This document shows positions 1 to 8,529 of a stretch of DNA of 21,512 nucleotides, piece by piece. This stretch comes from a virus, in IMG/VR virus record IMGVR_UViG_3300025118_003115, positions 1 through 21,512 of that record; one strand, given 5' to 3'. Numbering within the stretch: the stretch's first letter is position 1; each line of letters begins with the position of its first letter. The notes below the pieces were generated by a model. The model had not been told where the DNA came from and made no database searches. It saw only the letters and a list, made by a program, of their open reading frames with translations. The translations under genes were made by a program, and so were the position numbers.

Positions 1-13
1 GAATGGGATTATA

Positions 14-316
14 ATGGCTGACGTAATTGGAATGTCTGATGTATCATCACCTGACACAGGCAAAGGAAGTCAATTAAAAACAGGTGGTAGAAGGAAACAT
101 AATATGCCAAGTAAAGAAAAATGTGCAAAAGAATGGAAAAAATTAGGATATTCAAGTGCAGCTGCTTGTAGAAATTACAAACCTAAAACTCAAAAAGCTG
201 GTACATCTTCAGAATCAGAGCAAAATAAAGTAGGCAAAGATATGGCTAAATCCAAAAATTGGAGAATGAAAAGAAGATTAAAAAGACAGGCTGAAAGTGG
301 TCCTAAAGGTTACTAA
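14..316 (+). CDS. Small basic hypothetical protein (5' end possibly outside window)
   Basis: Encodes about 100 residues, rich in Lys, Arg and Ser, with a central block CAKEWKKLGYSSAAACRNYK followed by a strongly basic tail (KNWRMKRRLKRQ). The basic tail could bind DNA, but that is inference; I recognise no family. No stop lies between position 2 and the ATG at 14 and there is no convincing ribosome binding site in the 13 bases available, so the real start may lie upstream. An internal ATG at 104 with AAGGA at 91-95 is an alternative start giving a 70-residue product. The stop overlaps the next gene's ATG (TAATG at 314-318), which implies translational coupling in the late operon. Confidence 0.6.
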   Translation: MADVIGMSDVSSPDTGKGSQLKTGGRRKHNMPSKEKCAKEWKKLGYSSAAACRNYKPKTQKAGTSSESEQNKVGKDMAKSKNWRMKRRLKRQAESGPKGY

Positions 317-492
317 TGTCTAAAAGAGTTGACTTATTTGGGCATGATAAGGGATTAGGAGATACAGTTAGTCGAGCAATTAAAACTGTCACTCGTGGCA
401 AAATAAAGGAGTGTGGAGGATGCCAAAAGCGTCGAGATATATTGAACAGAATGATTCCTTACAGGAATCCATCGACCAAAAGCTACGAGTAA
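316..492 (+). CDS. 58-residue CxxC small phage protein
   Basis: This short frame begins at the ATG that overlaps the previous stop (TAATG, 314-318) and ends at TAA 490-492. The product starts MSKRVDLFGHDKGLGDTVSR and contains KECGGCQKRRDILNRMIPY, with a Cys pair at residues 33 and 36. Small proteins with a GxGDxI…CGGCxKRxxxLN layout are, to my recollection, common among tailed phages and usually annotated as hypothetical; a metal site is plausible but two cysteines alone do not prove one. Coupling to its neighbour and the coherent charged sequence argue for a real gene. It overlaps the following frame by 73 bases if that frame starts at 420. Confidence 0.7.
   Translation: MSKRVDLFGHDKGLGDTVSRAIKTVTRGKIKECGGCQKRRDILNRMIPYRNPSTKSYE
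405..411 (+). promoter_or_regulatory. Ribosome binding site AAAGGAG for the 420-662 gene
   Basis: AAAGGAG sits 8 bases before the ATG at 420, ideal spacing. A GTG at 411 is also in frame but overlaps this motif, so the site supports ATG 420 as the start. The motif lies inside the coding sequence of the 58-residue gene (its Lys-Glu codons), so chance cannot be excluded. Confidence 0.5.
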
Positions 493-662
493 GAAACGGT
501 GGGAGAATTGAAGGTACTGAAGGTGGATTGCGTATAGACGTATTTGACCACGATGAAAACTCTGAGTATGATTTTACAGAAAGTGATTGTAGTGTATGCG
601 AACTTCCAGAGCATGCTCAAAATAATATCATAAGTGACATAGAGTACGAAGAAAATGCCTAA
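420..662 (+). CDS. Small acidic hypothetical protein with CxxC
   Basis: Encodes 80 residues from ATG 420. The first 25 or so overlap the 58-residue gene in another frame; the remainder is strongly acidic (for example VFDHDENSEYDFTESDCSVC), with a Cys pair at residues 57 and 60 and an acidic tail ISDIEYEENA. No family is recognised. The start rests on the AAAGGAG at 405-411. If the 73-base overlap is judged too long, the only in-frame alternative I see is TTG at 528, preceded by GAAGGTGGA at poor spacing. The stop (660-662) overlaps the next gene's ATG at 655 by 8 bases, so this gene is part of the same coupled chain. Confidence 0.55.
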   Translation: MPKASRYIEQNDSLQESIDQKLRVRNGGRIEGTEGGLRIDVFDHDENSEYDFTESDCSVCELPEHAQNNIISDIEYEENA

Positions 663-3357
663 GAGGACCTATAAGATTCAAGGTTTTCATGGTGGAATGA
701 ATACTAATGCTGATTCAAGAGATGTAAGCGATATAGAATCACCAAGTCTTCAAGATGTAAAAATAAGCAATATCGGAACAATAAAAACATTAGGTTCTAT
801 TGCAGAAACATCTACTTCAAATACTTTACAAATCCTTCCAAACAGAGGATTGATTTCTATGGATGCTGATAGGAAGGTATCCGATAATGCATTGTCCGAT
901 GAAACTTTAATTATAGTATATGATGATGGTGGAAATAGTTTTGATGTAAAAGATAGCAGTGCTTGGGCAGCTGCAGAAATATCTTTAGATACATCTCATC
1001 CAGTTTTTTATTCATCTGATGGGATATTAAGAGTTGGTGACGGAGCTTTATCGCAAAACGGCCAATGGTATGGATATATATCTGGTGCAAAATTTGATGG
1101 ACTAAATGCTGATTCAAATGATATAAATGATTGGATTTCTACAAATCAAGAAATAGCAACTCCAACAAGCGGAAGATGTTTAATATCAGACCCAGAAGAT
1201 GGAAGCGATGGAAATACAGTTAATTCCACTAATTCTGAGTATGATGGAGACATAGCAGACAATAGTGGAGATAGAGAACCAATAGTCCATTCATCTGTTA
1301 ATTTAAGAGTTGGATTTCAACATACCGATGTTTTTCAAAATACTAAAACTGATTGGGATAGAAACAGTTCAAGTCCTGCGAATGGAGTAATAAGTGAACC
1401 AGCGGAAACTGTAATTTATCCAGCTTTGGGAAATAATGTATTATTAATGACCGGAGCTTCAACATCTTTATATCATGATATGATATTAAATGATAGTGAT
1501 TCTGGGACGTCTTTAGAATTTCAAATATCTGAACAAGATTCTCTTGCTCTTGGTGTCAATATGAGCACAGTTGAATATGGGAAATTAGATTATATTTGGG
1601 TTCTCATTAGTTCTAGCTCTATAGGTCTCTCCTCTTCAGTTATATCTTGGAGATTTTATAAAGATGATTTAATTGAATGGTCTTTAAATATGCTTATTTG
1701 CACTAGAGATAATGTATGGAATATGGGCGATGACGCAGATTGGGATAAAACTTATGATTATATTCAAATAAGAGCCGACCAAGTAAGCGGAAGTGGTAAT
1801 GACCTAAATGATGCTCCAGATATATATTATCACATGCCTGTTATATTAAAAAATCCAAGTTTAGAAGGCTTTCAACCGGGGGTATATAACTTTCATTATA
1901 CTTATTTATATGATGATGAAAGGCAAGAATCCTTACCTAAAAAATTTGGTGACCTATCTGAAGGCACTTGGGAGGATAATAAAGTAAATATAACTGGAGG
2001 TCCTGTACTTTTTAATTTTGATACATATATAAATCCTTTTAATGGAGATAACAGTGCATATTCTTTTAATAAAAGAATAACTGGTTCTAGATTATATTAC
2101 AAAGTTGAAGAAAATGATAATTACTTTTTAATAGGTGAATTAGATTTTGTTAATAATGGATTTAAATGGATTCCAGAATCAGATACATTAGATTATTCAA
2201 TGGCTAACAGCAATCATGCTGCTGGGTTATTGGCAAAATGTGCTTTAATTAAAGGCATTTCTCCAAATTCTGCAAATATAATAGACACATTTAAGAGTAT
2301 AAATGGATTCAGTACAGAAGTAGACAGCTTAGAAGCCAAGTATAAAACAGCAGTTGTTCATGGAAGGAGAACTTATATAGGAAATATAAAGCAAGATGGT
2401 GAAAATCATTCTGATAGGATGCTTAAAAGCAGAATAAATAAATTTGACACATTTCCTTCTAAAATGGGATTAGTCGATGTAGCAATAAGGGATGGTGAAA
2501 GCATAGTCAAACTAGAAGCGTTTGCAGATAGAATTTTACAATTTAAACAAAAAAGTTTATATGTTATAAATGTATCAGAAAATGTTGATTTCTTAGAAGA
2601 TGTATATAGAAATAAAGGATGTGCATTTGATTACCATGTTACTAAAACAGATTATGGTATTGCTTGGTTTAATGCTTTTGGTGTTTATTTATTTGATGGA
2701 AAGTCTGTAAAGAATCTTTTAGAAAAAGATGGTATGAGAATTATAAGTGAATCTGATTGGGAAACATTTATAAAAGATGGAACAGACGATACTGATATGT
2801 CATCTGCTCATATAGGATATATAGCAAAAAGAAGACAATTATTAATTAAGAATGAAAATGCAGATGTTTTCATATATGATTTAGTATTAAGAGCTTGGAC
2901 TAAAGGAATTGGTAAAATTACAGTTTCTACAAATATGACAAATTTTGCTTTAGATTCAGACCAAGATTTATTTTATGTAACAGATACAGATTCTAAAATA
3001 AGAACTTGGAATCCAGATTCTTCAACATGTAGTAATTTTTTATATATATCAAAAGATATTGATTTTGGAGAACCTTCAGTTAGAAAAAAGATTTATAAAG
3101 TTTATGTTTCTTATTGTTCAGATAACAATGGACTTCCTACTTTTACTTATGGTGTGAATGGAGACACAAGCCCAACTACTGCAGTTTCTAGTGGAAGTTT
3201 TTCAGAATCTCAATCTAAATGGGCTCAAGCAGAATTTAAATTTGGAACAGATGTAAATAAATGCTATTCTTTTCAATTTAAGTTATCTGGGTCAACTGGA
3301 TTAGGTTTTGAAATAAACGATATTACTATTGTATATAGATTAAAGACAGTGAAATAA
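655..3357 (+). CDS. Large tail / head-closure type virion structural protein
   Basis: Encodes 900 residues. The N-terminus (YKIQGFHGGMNTNADSRDVS) followed by NIGTIKTLGSI matches, from memory, a family of virion proteins in marine podovirus-like phages related in style to P22 gp10-type tail proteins. Further landmarks are FYSSDGILRVGDGAL near residue 120, INKFDTFPSK near 593, GIAWFNAFGVYLFDG near 668-682, and a C-terminal beta-rich domain from about 813 (KIYKVYVSY). The many alternating beta patterns fit a beta-propeller or tail-hub fold, though this is inference. There are no membrane segments or signal peptide. It is followed directly by a tail fibre gene (TAATG at 3355-3359), which supports a tail role. 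Minor tail tube or nozzle component is an alternative. Confidence 0.7.
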   Translation: MPKRTYKIQGFHGGMNTNADSRDVSDIESPSLQDVKISNIGTIKTLGSIAETSTSNTLQILPNRGLISMDADRKVSDNALSDETLIIVYDDGGNSFDVKDSSAWAAAEISLDTSHPVFYSSDGILRVGDGALSQNGQWYGYISGAKFDGLNADSNDINDWISTNQEIATPTSGRCLISDPEDGSDGNTVNSTNSEYDGDIADNSGDREPIVHSSVNLRVGFQHTDVFQNTKTDWDRNSSSPANGVISEPAETVIYPALGNNVLLMTGASTSLYHDMILNDSDSGTSLEFQISEQDSLALGVNMSTVEYGKLDYIWVLISSSSIGLSSSVISWRFYKDDLIEWSLNMLICTRDNVWNMGDDADWDKTYDYIQIRADQVSGSGNDLNDAPDIYYHMPVILKNPSLEGFQPGVYNFHYTYLYDDERQESLPKKFGDLSEGTWEDNKVNITGGPVLFNFDTYINPFNGDNSAYSFNKRITGSRLYYKVEENDNYFLIGELDFVNNGFKWIPESDTLDYSMANSNHAAGLLAKCALIKGISPNSANIIDTFKSINGFSTEVDSLEAKYKTAVVHGRRTYIGNIKQDGENHSDRMLKSRINKFDTFPSKMGLVDVAIRDGESIVKLEAFADRILQFKQKSLYVINVSENVDFLEDVYRNKGCAFDYHVTKTDYGIAWFNAFGVYLFDGKSVKNLLEKDGMRIISESDWETFIKDGTDDTDMSSAHIGYIAKRRQLLIKNENADVFIYDLVLRAWTKGIGKITVSTNMTNFALDSDQDLFYVTDTDSKIRTWNPDSSTCSNFLYISKDIDFGEPSVRKKIYKVYVSYCSDNNGLPTFTYGVNGDTSPTTAVSSGSFSESQSKWAQAEFKFGTDVNKCYSFQFKLSGSTGLGFEINDITIVYRLKTVK

Positions 3358-4718
3358 TGGCACTAACTAGAGAAGAAAGAAAACTTTTACATCAAAAATC
3401 AAAACAACCTACTTTTGGTTCTGGAAAACCTGACTCTATGGAAGGGTTTGAAGGGGATGTTTCTTATAGAAAGGTAGAAGGTTCTGGAACAGTTCAATAT
3501 TTAAAACAAGATGGAGATTGGAAAGCAATATCGTCTTCAGGTGAAATGCCAGCAGTAAGAACAGTTGGAAGCTCTTCTGTTGGTTCTAGTGGTACTTCAG
3601 ACCATAGTATTTTAAGTAATTTATCTTCTGATGACCATATTCAATATTTATTGATTAATGGTTCAAGAGCGATGACAGGTGATTTAAGTTTGTCAGGTGG
3701 AGATGGGGCTTTAACATTTACAGCTGATAATAGTTCTATAAAAATACCAGACGATAAAGCATCTAGCCTTGTTATAGAAGAAGCTGATAATGCTTATATA
3801 ACTATCACTACAACTAATAGTAGTGAAAAAATAACATTATATGAAGATTTGTATATAAATGATGGAACTGATGATGTATTTCATTTTGACCAAGCTCTAA
3901 CTCAAATGTATATATATGATGATACTGCTAATTCAGAAACTGGATTGTATGAAAATTATATGAAAATACAAGTTCTTAATGGTGGGCCTACAAAATTAAA
4001 AACTGTAGATGCTGATGGTTCAGTTGCACACTTTACTATGGACATTGATGGAGATATTGTATTAGATGCGGCTAGTGGAAATACCTTACTTGAGTTGAAT
4101 GGAACTACCTATGGCACATTTATTTTAAATAGTAACAATATTGAATTTGATGTAGAACTTGGAAATTTAACATTAGATGTTGCTGGTGATATATACTTAG
4201 ATGCAGCTGGAGACCATATATACTTTGCAGATGCTGGGGATACCAGAATAAGATTTACGCTAGACCCTTCTCCAGATTTAAAATCATATGGAGATTTTAC
4301 AGTAGATTCTACTGGTAATATAATTTTATCAGCTGAAGATGCTAGTGTAAGAATATCTGACGATGATATTGTATATATAGATATACACAATACAGACAGT
4401 ACTCCAGAAATTGATGTTACTGGTAATTTTACAATAGATGGCAGTGGTACGATTGATATTGATTCAGCTTCAACATTAACATTAAATGGAACCTCTGCTG
4501 TTAATATACAAGAAAATGGGACTAATGTTATTAATATAGATACTCATCGGTATATATATTTTAATGCTTATGCTCAAACATTGTATCAACAATACGGATT
4601 TCATAATAAAATAGATAAATATCATCAAACAAGTGGCAAAGATGATTATGACCAAAATTATTCAATATTATCAGAAAGTATAGTGTCTTCATCTTATAAT
4701 ACAAATTATGGAGGTTAA
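3357..4718 (+). CDS. Tail fibre / spike with beta-rich repeats
   Basis: Encodes 453 residues. Residues 1-60 (LHQKSKQPTFGSGKP, then EGDVSYRKVEGSGTVQYL) resemble a virion-attachment domain used by tail fibres. Residues 92-110 (DDHIQYLLINGSRAMTGDL) are a classic phage fibre motif, usually seen as DDHTQYLxxDGSRALTGDL. From about residue 110 to 400 the chain is Asp/Gly/Asn/Thr-rich and made of short degenerate units such as GNLTLDVAGDIYLDAAGDHI, GDFTVDSTGNIIL and GNFTIDGSGTIDI, as expected for a trimeric beta-helix shaft. The last 50 residues (ending SSSYNTNYGG) leave the repeat pattern and may be a tip or trimerisation segment. No C-terminal chaperone or enzymatic motif is recognised. The start overlaps the previous stop. 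Confidence 0.8.
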   Translation: MALTREERKLLHQKSKQPTFGSGKPDSMEGFEGDVSYRKVEGSGTVQYLKQDGDWKAISSSGEMPAVRTVGSSSVGSSGTSDHSILSNLSSDDHIQYLLINGSRAMTGDLSLSGGDGALTFTADNSSIKIPDDKASSLVIEEADNAYITITTTNSSEKITLYEDLYINDGTDDVFHFDQALTQMYIYDDTANSETGLYENYMKIQVLNGGPTKLKTVDADGSVAHFTMDIDGDIVLDAASGNTLLELNGTTYGTFILNSNNIEFDVELGNLTLDVAGDIYLDAAGDHIYFADAGDTRIRFTLDPSPDLKSYGDFTVDSTGNIILSAEDASVRISDDDIVYIDIHNTDSTPEIDVTGNFTIDGSGTIDIDSASTLTLNGTSAVNIQENGTNVINIDTHRYIYFNAYAQTLYQQYGFHNKIDKYHQTSGKDDYDQNYSILSESIVSSSYNTNYGG

Positions 4719-4720
4719 TA

Positions 4721-5791
4721 ATGGGTAAAATGACTCCATTAGAAGTTGTAAAATATATTAAATTTCCAGATAGAAGATTAATATCTGGTTTTTTAACTAT
4801 AAATATGGTTAGTCATTCAGACAATGATGGTTTAGATGATGCAAATCAAGAATATCAAGACGGATGGGGCGGTGGAGACGGAGAATCAGAAACATCACAC
4901 CCATTTTTCAGTACCGAGCCTGATAACCCCGGTAGGAATGGATATAAACATTCATTTGGCGATTATGATTGTTTATTGTTTTGGGTTGCTGGTGGAATGA
5001 CATTACACGCTCCATCTTTTAGCTCGAGAATGTCTCAGGTAGAACTAGAAAGTGGTGGATTTTTAAGTGCAAGTAGTGGACCTGCCACTTGGACAGATGA
5101 CACTGGAAGCCCAAATGATGCTTATGACAGTAATGAACATTGGTTTTTATCAGCAAATGTTGTTCATCCTTGTCAGCATTTTTTAAAATCTCATTTAATA
5201 TCTAGAATTAATAATGGATACGGTCATACAAATACCGATTATTATAAGATACCCGGTATATTAACAAATCAATTTGAATATAATACAAATATTGAGGCTG
5301 ATTGGAATAATAATGTAACTGCAGCTTCAAGTAATGCTATCCCAAGTAATAGAGAAGGTAATAATTATAGATATATTTTAAGTAATGGAGTATTTAGTAA
5401 TGATACTGATGGCGACTATGTTGGTGGTGTAGCAGGAGCATCTGTAGAAGGAAGTTCTGGTGATTTAAGCAATGTATCTAATAATACTTATTTTCCTATG
5501 ATTGAAGGTGTGGAAGTTTATGGGAAACATAAATATACAATTCCTTCACATAAAAATGGGCTTTCTGGTAGTAATTATATATATTCTAATACAAATACTT
5601 CAGTTGGTAATTACGCACATGAAGCAGGGTATTGGAGTATGGTTATTAAAATTAAAATAAGAGCATACCATCCTACTAATACATCTGGTCAAGCAACAAA
5701 AGAATTTTTTAAATCAAGAACCAATGTTATGTTTCAGCCATTTGGGGAAACTGCAAGTTTCGATATAGGCAATTCTCTACACGCATCATAA
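4721..5791 (+). CDS. Unrecognised structural protein, probably tail-associated
   Basis: Encodes 356 residues from an ATG with a good GGAGG (4710-4714) six bases upstream. It begins MGKMTPLEVVKYIKFPDRRL and is rich in Asn, Ser, Gly and Tyr, with a mixed beta-type composition and one apolar stretch FWVAGGMTLHAPSF. There is no signal peptide, transmembrane segment or catalytic motif I can recognise. Position immediately after the tail fibre and before the internal virion proteins suggests a second fibre subunit, adaptor or receptor-binding protein, but this rests on context only. The stop at 5789-5791 overlaps an ATG (TAATG) that opens a 17-codon frame. Confidence 0.6.
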   Translation: MGKMTPLEVVKYIKFPDRRLISGFLTINMVSHSDNDGLDDANQEYQDGWGGGDGESETSHPFFSTEPDNPGRNGYKHSFGDYDCLLFWVAGGMTLHAPSFSSRMSQVELESGGFLSASSGPATWTDDTGSPNDAYDSNEHWFLSANVVHPCQHFLKSHLISRINNGYGHTNTDYYKIPGILTNQFEYNTNIEADWNNNVTAASSNAIPSNREGNNYRYILSNGVFSNDTDGDYVGGVAGASVEGSSGDLSNVSNNTYFPMIEGVEVYGKHKYTIPSHKNGLSGSNYIYSNTNTSVGNYAHEAGYWSMVIKIKIRAYHPTNTSGQATKEFFKSRTNVMFQPFGETASFDIGNSLHAS

Positions 5792-5844
5792 TGCTATTGG
5801 ATAGAAATAATATGTTTGTTAAATTAAATAGTAAAAGTATATAA
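5791..5844 (+). CDS. Possible 17-codon coupled mini-frame
   Basis: The ATG at 5791 shares its A with the preceding TAA and opens MLLDRNNMFVKLNSKSI, ending at TAA 5842-5844, six bases before the next gene's ATG at 5850. It fills most of the only sizeable plus-strand gap (5792-5849). The next gene has no visible ribosome binding site, so translation through this frame could deliver ribosomes to it. It is too short to show coding bias and may be coincidental. Confidence 0.2.
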   Translation: MLLDRNNMFVKLNSKSI

Positions 5845-5849
5845 TCAAT

Positions 5850-6554
5850 ATGGCTAAATCTCTGTTTCAAGCCGGTTTGTCTGCTGGTAGGGCATCTGGT
5901 AAATATCAAGCAAGTTTATATGACATTAGCGACCGATGGGGAGCGATAGATTATGAAACAAAAAAGGCAGCTATGTCTTTAGATGAATTAAATGAAAAAG
6001 TTAAGGTAGCTGCTACTGGATTAGAATTGGCAACTACAGCGTCTGGTATGTATGAAGATAAAAAAACATTAGAAACAGAATATTTGCCAGAACTTGAAAA
6101 GAAAAGATTTCAAAAAGAATATACTGGAGACCTTTCTTTTGAAGAATTTAAAGCACAAAAACCATCAGAATATACACAAAAGTTTGAAGCTCATGAGATT
6201 GAACGAAACATATGGGATAGATTAAAAGGCGATAAGCCAATGTATCAATTTGGAAGTGGAGATGAGGCTACTCAATTTACAAAATCTAAAGTAACAGCTG
6301 CTGGTAAATATGCAAAAGGAATATCTGATTGGGATGAATTGGGATTAGACTCTTCTGATTATTTCGGGTTTCAAGAAAATACGGGCGATATAAGTACATA
6401 TAAAGCTGATTATGGAGATTCTGATTTTAAAACTGGGGCAACGTGGAGCTTATTAGAAGAAGCTGAAAGAAATCAATTTTCAGAATTATATCCAAATGCC
6501 ACATCTGAAGATTTATATGATTGGACAAAAAAATTATGGAGCTCGAATGAGTAA
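5850..6554 (+). CDS. Putative internal virion protein, helical
   Basis: Encodes 234 residues, beginning MAKSLFQAGLSAGRASGKYQ. The N-terminal 25 residues are small-residue-rich; residues 30-110 are predicted helical from their heptad-like Leu/Ala/Glu/Lys pattern. The C-terminal half is more acidic and aromatic. No family is recognised with certainty. It is the first of three helical proteins between the tail genes and the giant polymerase-like gene, a layout typical of internal or ejection proteins in podovirus-like phages. An in-frame stop at 5832-5834 limits how far the start could move; ATG 5850 is the first ATG and lacks a Shine-Dalgarno sequence. The end overlaps the next gene by 8 bases. 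Confidence 0.6.
   Translation: MAKSLFQAGLSAGRASGKYQASLYDISDRWGAIDYETKKAAMSLDELNEKVKVAATGLELATTASGMYEDKKTLETEYLPELEKKRFQKEYTGDLSFEEFKAQKPSEYTQKFEAHEIERNIWDRLKGDKPMYQFGSGDEATQFTKSKVTAAGKYAKGISDWDELGLDSSDYFGFQENTGDISTYKADYGDSDFKTGATWSLLEEAERNQFSELYPNATSEDLYDWTKKLWSSNE
6538..6541 (+). promoter_or_regulatory. Ribosome binding site deciding the 6547 start
   Basis: GGAG (within TATGGAGC) lies five bases before ATG 6547. A longer in-frame extension begins at ATG 6496, but that would overlap the previous gene by 59 bases, whereas 6547 gives the compact ATGAGTAA overlap usual here. The start at 6547 is therefore preferred. Confidence 0.7.
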
Positions 6555-7278
6555 TTCAATAGCAAAAAATCATTTATCTTCTTTAGCCCAAAAAGGGAGA
6601 CATGGAGATGATAGAATACTGCAATTCTCCGATGGAAGAGTTGAACATGGTAACGCTTTTGAAGAAAAACTAATGGGTGAAGCACTTGGAGAATCTCTTG
6701 TTGATGCTATTGGTTCTAAAACAATTAATCCAGAAACTGGGTTAAGAGAAAATTGGGTATTTGAAACGCTTACTCTTTTATTAGGAGCTGGGTCTTCATA
6801 TGCTTCTGGAGCTCTTGGAGAGGATGCAGCTAAAGTAAGATTAGATGAAGCTACTGCTGGAAAAGAAGATGTTGAAAAGTCTCAAATGGAATTAACAAAA
6901 GCATACGAAGCTCAAAGAAATTTAATTAATCAAAAATATGCTTCTGATATGGAACAAATCACTGAAAGCAAAGGTCAAATAACTGAATCTTTTGTGAAAG
7001 CATCTGGTCGGCAAGATTTTTCAAAAGCTTCTGGCGATTTAGAACTTCAAAAAACTCAAGCTCAAGAAACTTTAGAAAGAAAATCAGAAGGCATGCTTGG
7101 AGAAGCTGGAAGAACTTTAGGTGATATAGCTTCAAATTATGAACAATCTAGAGCAAAGCTAAGAGCAGAAAAAGAAAGGTTTGAAAGAGAAATAAGTTTA
7201 TCTCAACAAGCATCTGATAAATGGTACTTAGGTAAAAATATTAGAGGATGGGGGGACCCAGATAAATTCTGGAGTTAA
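6547..7278 (+). CDS. Putative internal / tail-associated virion protein with coiled coil
   Basis: Encodes 243 residues from ATG 6547. Near the N-terminus it has LAQKGRHGDDRILQF followed by an acidic segment; a 'GRxGDxxLxH…' block of this kind recurs in phage virion proteins, usually near an end of the chain. Residues 60-95 are apolar and Gly/Ala-rich (ETLTLLLGAGSSYASGALG), perhaps a weak membrane-interacting helix. Residues 95-225 are highly charged and heptad-like (for example LRAEKERFEREISLSQQ), indicating a long coiled coil. The C-terminus is aromatic (GWGDPDKFWS). Operon position and helical nature suggest an internal core or ejected protein. Minor tail protein is the main alternative. 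Confidence 0.6.
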   Translation: MSNSIAKNHLSSLAQKGRHGDDRILQFSDGRVEHGNAFEEKLMGEALGESLVDAIGSKTINPETGLRENWVFETLTLLLGAGSSYASGALGEDAAKVRLDEATAGKEDVEKSQMELTKAYEAQRNLINQKYASDMEQITESKGQITESFVKASGRQDFSKASGDLELQKTQAQETLERKSEGMLGEAGRTLGDIASNYEQSRAKLRAEKERFEREISLSQQASDKWYLGKNIRGWGDPDKFWS

Positions 7279-7280
7279 TT

Positions 7281-8525
7281 ATGGCAGCTGAAGTATTACA
7301 ATCAATAAATAGAATATTACAATATAATCAACAACGTGACCAACTTAAAGTTCAAGAAGCTCTTGGATTTATGGAAATGGCTCAAAGCAAAAGATTTAAA
7401 GAACTTGAACTCCAATTAAAAAGCGATGAAATGTCAGCTTCTGAAAGATATAGAGAAGCCCAAGTGCAATTAGAAAAAGATAAACTTGGAGTAAGTACTT
7501 GGCAAGCAAAACAAACTGAAGAAAGATTGGATGAAGAACAACAAATAAGAAAAGACAGAGAAGTTAGATTAGGGAAGGCTGAAGGAAGAGCATTGGAAGT
7601 GGAAAACAGAGCTGCTGAAACGTTTAAGAGAGCAAAATTTGAAGATTCTTTAAAATATTTAAAACAAGAACAACTTGAAAATTCAGCTCAAGTAGCCACT
7701 ACATTTGTAGATAAATTTGGATTTCAAGAAGCTTCTGTAATGGCCCAACAAGAAGGTGCCTCTGTTGATGAGATAAATACAAATGTAAATATTGCATTGT
7801 CTAAATCAGCTCCAAGGCTTTCTAAAAAAGAAAGGCAATTCTTAGCATCTGAAATATCTGGAAGTTTATGGGCAGCTGGCCAATTACAAACTAATCAACC
7901 TTTAGTCGATTTGCTTGATGTTTACCATGATTCTCTTGACAAAAAATCAAGAGGTGAAAAATTAGCAACTGGTGAAAAAAGAATATATGAAGCTTTGGCA
8001 CATTTTACGAATATAAATGATTTAACTTCTTTATCTCAAATTGCAAATAAACATAAAATAGTAAATCTAGCTATAGATAGAGAAGAAGAAGAATACAGAT
8101 TGCGAGGAGATATGGAACTTCCAGAACAAAAAGGAGACATGGAACCTGCCCTTGGCCCAATAGACCCAGAAGTAAAAAAGAAAAGAATTGAGACGGCTTT
8201 ACTAAGCATTGGAGACTTGACAAATCTTAAAGAAAAAACAATTCTTAATCTAGATGAGTCTGAATTGAATAGGCAAAAATTAATGACTGCAAACGAGCAG
8301 AGATATATGATACAACAAGCAATTCAAAAAGCTGAAAGAGTACCAGAAGACCAAAGAACCGTTGAAGAAAATGAATTACTATTAAATAAAGATGCTTTCT
8401 TAGAAGAAGCTGATTCAGCTGTAGACAGTCTTGCGGCTTCTCTTGAATTAATTGAAGATGAATTAAATAACAATTATTTTGATGCTTCATTAAATGCTTA
8501 TGGAAGTGATTTCTTAACTTTCTAA
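7281..8525 (+). CDS. Putative internal virion protein with long coiled coil
   Basis: Encodes 414 residues; GGAG at 7271-7274 is six bases before ATG 7281. The first 150 residues are almost entirely charged heptad repeats (for example FKELELQLKSDEMSASERYR), predicting an extended coiled coil. The middle holds amphipathic helices, and the last 100 residues are again acidic and helical, ending NAYGSDFLTF. No enzymatic motif, signal peptide or transmembrane segment is seen. Position directly before the giant polymerase-like gene, with only four bases between them, suggests a structural or ejection-channel partner packaged with it. A tape-measure role is less likely because it lacks the length and hydrophobic helices usual for that family. 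Confidence 0.6.
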   Translation: MAAEVLQSINRILQYNQQRDQLKVQEALGFMEMAQSKRFKELELQLKSDEMSASERYREAQVQLEKDKLGVSTWQAKQTEERLDEEQQIRKDREVRLGKAEGRALEVENRAAETFKRAKFEDSLKYLKQEQLENSAQVATTFVDKFGFQEASVMAQQEGASVDEINTNVNIALSKSAPRLSKKERQFLASEISGSLWAAGQLQTNQPLVDLLDVYHDSLDKKSRGEKLATGEKRIYEALAHFTNINDLTSLSQIANKHKIVNLAIDREEEEYRLRGDMELPEQKGDMEPALGPIDPEVKKKRIETALLSIGDLTNLKEKTILNLDESELNRQKLMTANEQRYMIQQAIQKAERVPEDQRTVEENELLLNKDAFLEEADSAVDSLAASLELIEDELNNNYFDASLNAYGSDFLTF

Positions 8526-8529
8526 ATAA

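Noticed and set aside
4080-4520. Tandem DNA repeats in the fibre gene
   Set aside because: The repetition is at the protein level only (degenerate beta-strand units). The DNA copies are too diverged to call a nucleotide repeat.
5816-5845. TTGTTA-N18-TATAAT promoter-like string
   Set aside because: In such AT-rich DNA this match is expected by chance. It lies inside a coupled operon, and the predicted start would fall on or after the ATG at 5850.
6496-6546. N-terminal extension of the 6547 gene from ATG 6496
   Set aside because: It would overlap the previous gene by 59 bases and has no ribosome binding site, whereas ATG 6547 has GGAG at good spacing and the compact overlap seen elsewhere.
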